Shown one piece after another: positions 54,943-64,000 of a stretch of 64,000 nt of DNA. Below the pieces are notes generated by a model. That model did no database searches. It had not been told where the DNA came from and worked only from the letters and a program-made list of their open reading frames with translations. Where the stretch lies: contig CM057062.1 of NCBI GenBank assembly GCA_029945375.1, forward strand, positions 2,619,564-2,683,563, in the 5' to 3' direction. Source of the stretch: Agaricus subrufescens (Eukaryota; Basidiomycota; Agaricomycetes; Agaricales; Agaricaceae). Position numbers and translations under genes: made by a program. How positions within the stretch are numbered: position 1 is the stretch's first letter; every line of letters begins with the position of its first letter.

Positions 54943-56377
54943 TTAAATTGTTGTCTGCCGTTGACTATCAGAGCTTGAAAGCCAACATCGGTCATCAATA
55001 TAATTCACCTTCACGCCTGCCCACTGATCAACCGCTTCTTTTATTCTTTTCTCCAATTCTGCCTGACACATCTCGCAAGTCAAATTTTCCGTTAATGATT
55101 GAAATGATTTTCTTATGCTATAAGTAGACAAGTCTATGAACTTTCATCAGAGAATTCAACTCAGCACTCAACATCAGGAAATGGCTGAAGGCGGAAACGG
55201 AATCTCCGACTGCCATAGAGATGGTTGATGGTTATTTTTTTTAGAACTTACCCGGACGAGCATCCCATGCTAAATGTGCTGAAACTAATGCCCATGCTCT
55301 CGTCAGGGCTTTCTGTTGTTCAAAATCACACTCGTTTGTGGGAGGGTGGGGATGAGGGGGAGCTAATAAAATCTGTTTCAAAGCATTTACACGATTAAAG
55401 TGCAAGCAAAAAAGTCTTTTCAGATAGGTTGCGCCCATTTGCGCTGCCATCTCATCTCGAAGAGTTGAAATAGGAAATGACAGTAAATGAGACGACGAAG
55501 AGACAGCCAGATCCTCTAGTCCATGACGTCCCGCAAGTGAATATAATTGTAACGGATATAGCGGAGCATGTGAAAGTAGAAGCTGATATACCGGCGTTTT
55601 CCTAGTGATGAAATCCTTAGGATCAATGTCGTAGAATGGCATGCGGTCGACTGCGATCATAAGAGTCTCGAAGCTGGGTGAATTCTGTGCGGGAGATGTA
55701 CCATACAGCGTGTGCAGGATGACGTTGAAAACAGCGGATGAATCTGGAACGCCGTGGATAATGTCGGATCCTACCATAACGTGATTGGTATGGTTCCTCC
55801 CATTTTGGCTCCATAGAACTCGGCTGAAAGCTTTCCAAGAGGAGGCTTTCAGAACTTGAGAATGAGCATAAAACAAGACCAGGTCCGAAGTGTTAAATAT
55901 CAAATCCGACCTGGTTGAATGGGAGGCAGGATTAAACGATGTGGATACCGAGACTACGACATCCTTATCGTCAGTAGTATTGGATATCGTTGATGTGTGG
56001 TTGGTGGACGGCTTCGAATTTACCGGTTCCGTGACAGTGGACATGAGTTTTTTTGGGGCGGTATGTGTAATAAGTGACTGCTCACCATCGTCTGAATTGG
56101 TTCGAGACCCGGCTCGACTGGAGGTGACGGATAGAGCGAGGCCGTGTTATCATCGTTCTTGTCCTGTCGTTAGCTATTTGCACTATTAGACGAAATAGAA
56201 AAGCCTTCACCAGGAAACTTTCAGCGGACAGGTCGAAGCCATCAATAAGACATGAATTGTCATAAGATGATACGGCATCGACAGCGGTTATCGTTTTATA
56301 TGTCTACGATGTACCTCAAGCTTGAGTACAACGTTTCACCGTGACGAGTCAAACCAGATAGTTACCTCTGATTCCAT
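54943..56377 (-). CDS. BTB/POZ-like protein, copy 1
   Basis: The main exon (55252 to about 56020) has a BTB-like fold pattern: SDLIFNTSDLVLFYAHSQVL, then SWKAFSRVL and VFNVILHTLYG. The second half is conserved in this fungal family (LYSLAGRHGLEDLA, HLLSFPISTLRDEMA, and a PPHPHPPT loop). BTB domains dimerise and often recruit cullin-3. By comparison with copy 2, the gene probably begins with a 12-base exon, MESE (56366-56377), followed by GTAACT and an exon containing TITAVDAVSS. The second exon appears shifted in frame around 56150 compared with copy 2, so the 5' part may be damaged. A last exon (54943-55131) reads DLSTYSIRKSFQSLTENLTC with a Cys-x2-Cys and a helical end. Confidence 0.65.
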
Positions 56378-57178
56378 TCTGGGTGGGTATTTGAAATTGC
56401 AAGTATGGAAAGTCCAAGCAAACCAAAGAGTTATATAAGGCACACTTAACCGAGATATTTTTAGGGTTGGAGTGAGCGTGGTGAAATTACGACTGGCGGC
56501 ATAGATTCGCTGTCCCTTGCCGTGCTCCGTTGACAGCTTCTTTTCCGATCTGATGCCTCTGTGGTGCTGGGTGTGTCGCGCCGAGAGCGAGAAACATACT
56601 AGCTCCCTACATGAAAAGGTCAGACGAACCTCACTTGGTCATAGTGACGTCAACTAATATCGCGTTTCGAACTCAAGCTACCATAATAGCTTCTATTCAC
56701 CCTCGCTTCTAGTAGGCAACTAATCCACAATCCGTTCTCACGACCTTTCTACTGGACCGTGTTGTGATTAGGAGCCAACCAAGCTGGCTCACATTGAACA
56801 GCATGATTCAGGTCTCTCGGTTATGATGAGAGTATACCGAACGGGTATCTTGAGATGCAGCGGTATTATGTCACGCCAGTCTCCATAAGCACATCCCACC
56901 AGAAGCCGCTGAAGTAGAATAGATGCTGATTAAAGAAACCTTAAGATACGTTTTGTGACTTATAGCTATTCTCTACTTGTGCTGTTTCATATTGATGTCA
57001 TACAAGCTTTTTTGAAGGCATAAGAAGTATGTTTTCAGAGGACAAGACAACTTTCATTACTTCTTCCTATCTTTGAAGCCGCGCGAGAAGTAATGAAGAG
57101 GTATTTGAACATTTTACTGAGCTGAGGGCAAAACGTCAAGAAACAAATATACTCTTGTTAAATAAGCAAGTTTGGGTC
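56378..57178. other. Spacer between the two BTB genes
   Basis: There is no gene. Parts (about 56460-56590) resemble the region upstream of copy 2 at 58815-58930, both with GGAGTGA and a CTGTGGTGCTG-like word, showing that the promoter was duplicated with the gene. The repeat period is about 2.3 kb. Confidence 0.55.
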
Positions 57179-57307
57179 TCAGCGCACATTACACTCAGGG
57201 TTTCTTAGCGACAAAAAGAATTTCATAGCGGATATTGTACGTGGGAAACAGTCAGGGGAACGATTGTTGTATGGTACTTGTAAGTTACGGAACTCGAGTG
57301 CAATATC

Positions 57308-58714
57308 AAATCGTTGGCTGCCATGTGGATTGTCAGACCAAAACAATACGGATATGAACACAATATCATTCACTTTTACACTTGCCCATTGATTAACAAT
57401 CTCATTTATCCTTTTCTCTAGTCCTGCACGACACAGTTCACAAGTCATATTTTCTGCTAACGGCTGAAGAGCGCCTCTTATGCTACTCGTGGATAAGTCT
57501 AGAAAAACGCATCAGAATCAGATCAGAAGTAAAGATCAGAAAAACGACGTAAGGCGGAGATGAGGCCTCCGTGTGGTAGACTTTCTTCTAGAAACATACC
57601 GGGACGAGAATCCCAAGCCAAATTAGCCGCCGCTAGTGCCCAAGCTCTCGTTAACCCTCTCTGTTCGGAGAAATCGCACTCCTTTGTGGGAGGATGAGGA
57701 TGAGGAGGAGCCAATAACATCTGTTTCAAAGTGTCCACTCTTGTGAAATGCAAGCAAAAGAGTCTTTTCAGATAGGATGCCCCCATTTCCACTGCCATCT
57801 CATCTCGAAGAGATGAAATAGGAAACGACAGTAAATGAGACGACGAAGCAACAGCCAGATCCTCTATTCCGTGCCGTCCCGCAAGTGTATACAGTTGTAG
57901 CGGAAATAGCGGGGCATGTGAAAGTAGAAGCTGATATAACGGCGTTTGCCTAGTGACGATATCCTTGGGATCAATGTTATAGAACGGCATGCGGTTGACT
58001 GCGGTCATAAGAGCCTCAAAGCTAGGCAAGTTTTGGGCAGGAGATGTTCCATATAACGTGTGCAAGATAATGGTGAAAACAGTAGATGGATCGGGAACGT
58101 CGTAAATAATCTCGGGCCCTGCCATAACTTGACTGGTCTGATTCTTCTCACTTCGATTCCGTAAAACCCGGCTAAAAGCCTCCGAAGAATATTTTCCCAG
58201 AACATGGGAGTGGGCGTAAAATAGGACCATATCTGAAGTGTTGAATAGCAAATCTGGCTTGGTCGAATGTGAGGTAGGGTTGAATGACGTGGATATTGAA
58301 ACCACGTCATTGTCAGCTCTATCAGCTGTCTTCAATGTGGGGCAACTGGACTGCTTCAAGTTTCCCGGTTGTGAGAGAATGGGTGTGATGATTTTTAAGT
58401 GCCATATTTCTGTGATTACTTACCATCAGCATTAATCCAGAGTCTGGCTCAACCGGTGGCGATGGATAGGGCTTTGAGAGAACATTTCCAGGATCCTTTT
58501 CGGGCTCGCCACTAGTTACCTCTTTCACTGAAATACCCTGGCAAACACTCACTAAGGAGCTCTCAGTCGGTAGAGGAAGGGATGAATCGCCATAAGCTGA
58601 TGATACTGCATCGGCTGGACTTGAGGTTATGTTTGTCTGTGATGTGGCTCAAGCTTAAGTACAACATTACTCCATATTAATCATAGCTGATAACTAAGTT
58701 ACCTTTGATCCCAT
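57308..58714 (-). CDS. BTB/POZ-like protein, copy 2
   Basis: Exons on the minus strand: 58703-58714 (only MGSK), 58424-58636 (TNITSSPADAVSSAYGDSS to SGLMLM), 57523-58353 (QSSCPTLKTADRADND onward), and probably a last exon at about 57308-57500 (DLSTSSIRGALQPLAENMTC). The first two junctions agree in phase and have GTAAC/GTAAGT donors. The BTB part reads PDLLFNTSDMVLFYAHSHVL, SEAFSRVL and VFTIILHTLYG. The C-terminal part is nearly the same as in copy 1. Without the last exon the protein would end FSDLYF at 57523. Function is not known beyond the domain type. Confidence 0.75.
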
Positions 58715-60506
58715 TCAGAGAGCTTTAACGAGAAATGCGAGTAAGTATGGAAGTGTCTGCGAGATGTGAGAAAGCGGAAAGTTATATATGTATAGGCAAT
58801 CATATATACGTAGTATTGGAGTGACCCTGGCGAAAATATACGTACTAATGGCATTATTCTCCGAGCCCTGCCGTGCTTCTTTCAGCACCTCGAGTCCGAT
58901 GTGATGATGCTATTGTGGTGCTGAGCATTGATATACTGCTACTAGCTCCTATCATGGGACCATAACAGGTGCTCTTAATGACGTAAATTGATAATATAAT
59001 TGGGACTAGAAGCCTGGGATACTGAATTAACAGTAATCCGTTGATAATCCTCGTAATGTATTTGATTGGGCTTTCTCCAGGAGCGAGTGTTGGCAAGTGG
59101 CTGCATATTTAGACCTCAATGATATCCGGTCTTCAAGTTGCCTACTGAACCCTGGGTGAGTTCAAAATGCAACTGATCTGGCCGCATCCTCTGCCGCTCC
59201 CATCCCTCTGGTATGTTTTTCTCAGATGCCACCTCCTGATGTTCCTCAATGATTAAATTCTGTTTTATAGTTAAGTCATCTTTTCCTCATTAATTCCCAG
59301 GATACGGAGCCTAGCGGCCGGCGCCTGTGGCGGACCGCACATCCTGCATGGCATTGGAGCATGAAGATCTGTTTACGCCTCATTAAATCGCCAAAAGTTG
59401 GGGGCCTGAAATGTCATCTAGCCTGGTTGCAGAATTTAATACTGCCGTAAATCAGCCAAATTGGAGCTTCAAGCTTGAAGAGTAAACTCCCGATGCTTCT
59501 TGCGACTCCAGGTCCTCTGCAATATGCATTCAAGCTCCTGTACTCTGCACGCGTGGGGGGCTGTTCCTGGTCCCGCGCGTCTCGTTGAATGCAGATGATA
59601 TCTCGACCCCTAGTGCCGGGATGCCGAGTCGCCATTAATATGGCTCGCTTGTCAAGCAGCAAATATCCGCAAACAAGCTTTATCCTCGGACCAACTACCA
59701 CTTGCTGAAACTCAATGATGTGTCAACGGGAGCTCGCTTGCGGAGGCGACTCCAGATCAGTCTCCCATATCTGCTCTATTTGTGGCGAATCAGTCACATT
59801 CGCTGGCTCCTTTGCACCTCTCCGTGGCTATCTCAGTATGTGAATGGCGCACGGCACCACAGAGCGCCTGCTCTCTGTCTCTCCAGGACTCCCCTCAGGG
59901 GATCACTCGATCGTATATATGTGCTAGAGCCGACACCCGGTTCATTTCACATAGGCTATTTATGTCTCCCTGCCAAGCGACAGCCCATTAGCGGCCGCTA
60001 GCAGCCATCAAATATTATGACCTCGGATTTCACACTCGACTATTCCAAGAAAACATGAAAAACGATGTCTGACCCCGAGGTCGTAGCACCCCCCTCCGAG
60101 GCCTGATCCCGAATGGACATTGAGTCGACCTTTGCTGATGCGGCCCCTTCCTGCATTCCCCACCATCACCCCCCTCTCCCCCCCTCCCTGTCCTCGTCCG
60201 CCAGAACTCATTTCCTTGTACAATCTTCTTCTTTATTGTATTTCTCCCGATTCATTGACCAATCGTAGAATCTCGTCCGACCAAACTTGGAATTAGTGGC
60301 GCTGGACCCAAATTTGGCATAGGTGTTCCTCACGTTGGTCTCCGCGAGTATAGGAATCAGGTGAACCCTGTCAACAAATATTCTTTGTATCTTATTCATC
60401 AGAGAGCATACCTTTCTACTAGAGTTTCATTCTGAGATCCTTCTTACAACCACAGAGCACGTCCTAGAACCCTGTCCTCCCAGGCGCCAACGCCGTCGTC
60501 GTCTTT
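58715..60506. other. Intergenic stretch between BTB and F-box genes
   Basis: Several overlapping frames exist on both strands (for example 59414-59701 and 59702-60001), without motifs or splice support. C-rich simple sequence occurs near 60160-60190. The region before 60507 probably carries the F-box promoter. No RNA gene is recognised. Confidence 0.5.
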
Positions 60507-61838
60507 ATGGCGAAGCCCACTAGATTCATAGACGTACCACGCCTTCCGGATGACATCCTCAGGATTATATTTGAGAAAGCTGCGATGGACGAGGCCCGCA
60601 AGGCAGTGAAATATACTCTCATCTCTAAGCGGGTTTGTGCTTGGTATGTGATGGAACTTCTTGCTTTTATCTGGTTGCTGATAGCAGTATTATTGTAGGG
60701 TTGAACGATGTCTTTACGAAGACGTCAAGCTGTATACCGAAAAATCCTTACAGAGCTTCCTCCGAGCCTTGAGGTCATCTTCAAGACCCAAATCCTTTTT
60801 CGCCACACGAGTAAAATCCCTGACAATTTCCTACGACATCTTCAATTCCGAGAGGGCAGCACGTATTCTGTCCGCCTGTCGTGGTGTCGATAATTTGACA
60901 ATATGGGCTATACCTGCCTTGGATCCCGTGCAATCGCAACTCACCCATGGCTTGCCTCACTACGACCACTCTTTACGGCTTCCCGACCACGCCCGAGTAC
61001 ACTTAATGTCCTCACACGGGCCACCGGATCAACTTCGTGCCCTCTACAACGTGTTTGCAGACCATCTACGCCCTAAGCGACTCGCCATCCTTGTCGATAA
61101 GCCACTCTACGCTACCATACAACTGGATTGGACGACCACCGCATCATCTCCCGACTTTTCTCTAGGTCTGTTCGACAACCTCACCCATCTGTCCATCGTG
61201 AATAAATGGACTGACTGGAATGCTTGGATCTGGAATCAAGACAGCATCGCCTCACTGAGTCACGACATTCTTCGGTACCGGATCGACTCCAAGTGTCTAC
61301 CCAAGCTCACACATCTCTCCCTCGAAATCCAGGTGGCTAGACGGTCATACCCTAATAATTTCCAAATACCTACGAACCACGTTCATATCGAACCTGGTCG
61401 GAGATTGGCAGAGAGTGTCGGACTGTCCTTGGCCCGGATTTTAGCTAGCTTCAAGCTCCGGGTCCTATTGTGCATCGTCACCTTTGACGATTTCCCCCTT
61501 TCAACAGCTCGTCTCATTCGCGAGGTGACCGCGAGTAACACTGAAGTCCTCGGATCCCTGGAAGCTCTCCCTTTTGAACCTTACCGAGGGAAGCGCTCCT
61601 CTAAAATTGGCGATCCTCGTCTTGTCTTTGCACATGACAGGGATCCATTCAGAGAACGAGAAGCCGGATCATATAAGGTGTGGAACATGTGGAAACGCGC
61701 TGAGGAGATTGTGCGTCTACAAATTCAAGGACAACTTCCCGACACCTATGGTCAGTGCTTTCGAGTTCAATCTTCATGGTCATTCAACCTCGCTTATTTT
61801 CATAATCCTTTACAGATCCAGTTATCCTCGAGCTTTGA
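60507..61838 (+). CDS. F-box protein (about 403 aa)
   Basis: Exon 1 (60507-60643) encodes MAKPTRFIDVPRLPDDILRI, whose VPRLPDDILRIIFEKAA part (residues 9-25) is an F-box start. It continues through YTLISKRVCAW. Splicing to 60699 gives VERCLYEDVKLYTEKSLQSF in phase. The body to 61750 has leucine-spaced segments (VKSLTISYDI, FDNLTHLSIV, LPKLTHLSLEIQ) like other fungal F-box proteins. A last intron, GTCAGT...TTACAG, joins to DPVILEL and a stop at 61838. Without it the frame ends at 61890. F-box proteins link targets to the SKP1-cullin ubiquitin ligase; the target is unknown. Confidence 0.8.
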
Positions 61839-62684
61839 TATATCATTTTCACAGGCTGGCTTTTACCAAATTGATGATAATCAGCTATAATTCGTTACGT
61901 GATATATATGTGCACCTCCGGTATACACATGAATGCCTCCGTTCTCTTCGATCTCATCCAGTAGCTTGACCCTCATTCTTTCCTCCTGGGTCATTTTCGG
62001 ACCTCTCTATGTTACCACTATACTTGGGTTTTTGGGCGTTTCTCTTTTTCTTTTTTGGGGTTTATATGGGGTTTAATTGTACTGTACCTGCTATCACGTT
62101 GCTTTCACGTTATATATGTATATCCTAGTTCGAATCTTTAGACTGTCTCGATCGTGTTTGTCCCAGCACAACTAAATCTCATAGAATAAGGGGGCGGTTA
62201 CTGGATACGCATACCTAATTTCAAATTTGTGAGAAAAAACAGTATTTTTCTATACTTATGTGCTCTTGACGTTTGCAAATTTCGCCTTCGTGAGATACCT
62301 GGTACAACCAATTTCCCTGGAAGAACATATTTCGAGAGATAAAAATGAGAGGTAAACCATGTGGAAAGTGACATTGATCCAAGAAGCTTGCGAAGCCAAA
62401 GCATCAATAATCTTCCCAGAGCAGGGCTAATTAAGGGGCCCATGTTCCGGGGATACAGATTTGCCTTGGATCTACATAGCATTTGAGAGAAAGAAGAGCT
62501 GAATGTGGGGCATCAAAGAACATGAGAAGGTATGGCGTCAAGTTCGGAATCCCTCTTCTCTTCCGTGTTAATTCATATGTATATTTCACAACATCATTTC
62601 CGAGTCTGTTGTTATCAGTGTGATCAGAACGCATGACCGGGCCGGTGATAACTTCAAAAGCAACGGAAATCATTTATATACGAG
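61839..62684. other. Convergent intergenic stretch
   Basis: This holds the 3' regions of the F-box gene and the minus-strand UCH gene. Minus-strand frames at 62198-62482 and 62431-62673 have no motif and lie downstream of the UCH stop. I see nothing else. Confidence 0.5.
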
Positions 62685-64000
62685 TTAAACATCCCGTACG
62701 TAGAAGGAAGAGTTTTCCGGGGGGGCGGCGCCGAACGCCATCAAACTGAAGTATACACTCTCGACTTGAGAGAGATAATGTTTCTTGATTGCATCGATAG
62801 CATCCTGGAGAAAAGACAATCATCAGTCGTGGCGTCGATACTTTTTGAGGGAGACGCACATCAAGCACATCAACGCAGGGTCCATGATCGATTGGGAAAG
62901 GCCTTCTTCCGTCTAGCTCGATCAGCCGCATTCCCTCGAGTTGGCCTTCCTTGGGTTCCGGATCTGCGAAGAAAGAACTTGCAAATCGGGGTCTAAATTC
63001 CGTCAGACTTAATGACCCAGGGAGCGGCGGGATTGCGGGGGTGTTACTGGACGACCCTACGGCGAGGTTTGCCTGACCTTCCTTCCCGGCATAAATATCT
63101 CGCGCGGCAATGAAGCAACTGAAATGTAAATCCGTTTGCATTCCATCTTCGTCGTTGCTTGGCTGTGGTGTTTGTCCGAGTACAGAACTGTTGAGGTGAA
63201 TTTGAGTGAAGAGATCCGTGGTCTGGAGGAAATCGCCCCGTTCTTCTGGTGTCTTATCTACTCAAGGAATAAAGGTTATGCTAAAGCTTGATAAACGTCG
63301 ATGAACTTGGAACCTTTGCATGAGGCAATGAATTTCTGCAGTACGCTGTCTGGCGCGTAAGTTACGTCGGACTGAAAATGTATATGTGGGTTGTCAATCA
63401 TAATTATACTCTCTATTCACTCACATTAGCGATCGCGTGGATCAGGGCCATAGTTCCACAAGCATTTGAAACCTAATCATTTACGAATTAGTCGCAGAAG
63501 ACAACTTTTTGTGATACAATCAAGGTTTGCCTTTTGTTTAACGAAGAGCACTTCTGGGTCAATCGGATATTGTCCGTGGTCAGTTATTGTCTTGGTGTGT
63601 TCCATTTGTTTGCTCTTTATTCCCTCTCTAAGTGGGAACAAGACTACAACAGCTTGAGTTGGCTTAGGTATGATGCTCAGAAGCTAAAGAACATCAAGTG
63701 AGATGGATATCCACGAACGCTGGTATGTTGTCGAACTTACATTATCATCCAATCCATAAATGTCAACGAACTGATTCTTTGAGATATCTAGACCAGCCAT
63801 ACCCGCCCACTACCGAGATACCCCAGTCATGTCAAGAATGCCCCGAATGGTGTGTCATACGTACTGAGTTAAACACCTGTCCAATTACCCTTTAGTTTCA
63901 AAATGTCCCGTAAGGCAATTCGGAAGAGTATAAGATAATGTACCTCTGGATTTCCTTCCAAGGGTATCCAACGGGAGATCTTTGGATTTATGGGGTCCAT
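62685..64000 (-). CDS. Ubiquitin carboxyl-terminal hydrolase, UCH (C12) family (306 aa)
   Basis: Seven minus-strand exons: 63944-64000, 63741-63809, 63531-63683, 63425-63472, 63314-63371, 62842-63257 and 62685-62804. All phases agree and give 307 codons with the stop. The start ATG is the last three bases of the window (MDPINPKISRWIPLEGNPE). Family landmarks: DIYGLDDN, AVVVLFP, the active site KQKVSNACGTMALIHAIAN with Gln92 and Cys98, TPEERGDFL, His173 in DLHFSCF, and Asp244 in IELDGRRPFPIDHGPC. The catalytic set is complete. These enzymes remove small adducts from the ubiquitin C-terminus. About 55 residues between His and Asp exceed the usual length of the family; they are Pro/Ser-rich and could include an unspliced intron. 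Intron 3 has a GC donor (AAAAG then GCAAAC). Confidence 0.9.

Noticed and set aside
59414..60001. Overlapping 95-99 codon frames on opposite strands
   Set aside because: No motif or splice structure; open by base composition.
62198..62673. Minus-strand frames downstream of the UCH gene
   Set aside because: They follow the UCH stop codon and show no conserved residues.

Overview
The window is eukaryotic. Genes are split by many short (about 45-80 bp) GT-AG introns on both strands, and the gene families (KDZ transposase, NACHT NLRs without C-terminal repeats, BTB and F-box expansions, Ulp1-like proteases beside transposases) are typical of a mushroom-forming basidiomycete (Agaricomycetes). No virus, bacterial operon or CRISPR is present. 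No tRNA or rRNA gene was recognised by eye.

Layout. (1) Positions 1-158 and everything from 31764 onward are parts of one locus. The stretch 159-31763 is a nested pile of mobile elements inserted just upstream of the first NLR gene, bounded by a 7-bp duplication (CAGGACA). Inside the pile: a broken zinc-knuckle gag-like ORF with a poly(A) end (161-2888, minus); a decayed hAT transposase (3084-5870, minus); a Ulp1-like protease gene (5767-23042, minus) cut in two by a 15.9-kb KDZ element (6739-22666); a Tc1/mariner element with an open transposase (23190-24798); a full-length Copia element (24852-31211, minus) with two in-frame stops; and a 538-bp MITE (31220-31757). The KDZ element has inverted termini, a 7-bp target duplication and AATCGTGATTA-rich subterminal repeats. 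Besides its transposase it holds an Spt5-like NGN/KOW pseudogene and three genes I do not recognise. It was itself hit by two solo LTRs, one of which splits the transposase gene; a second copy of that 1.4-kb LTR lies inverted at 224-1611.

(2) 31764-48364: four tandem, same-strand NACHT NLR paralogues in units of about 4-5 kb. Each has a CACGTG element 310-340 bp before the conserved start, a basic N-terminus, a proline-rich linker, a short Asn/Gly-rich segment made by two mini-exons, a NACHT domain and an acidic C-terminal domain. Copies 1, 3 and 4 give continuous spliced frames (885, 894 and 780 aa). Copy 2 is truncated by a deletion.

(3) 50.5-64 kb: ordinary gene space. A SMYD-like SET protein; a fungal FCP1/NIF-type HAD protein with DLNGT in place of DxDxT; two tandem BTB genes; an F-box protein; and a complete ubiquitin C-terminal hydrolase whose start codon is the last three bases of the window, with a probable GC-AG intron.

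The layering gives a relative history: NLR duplication, insertion of the gag/hAT/Ulp1 block, then the KDZ element into Ulp1, then LTR elements into KDZ. Tc1, Copia and the MITE entered the outer block separately.
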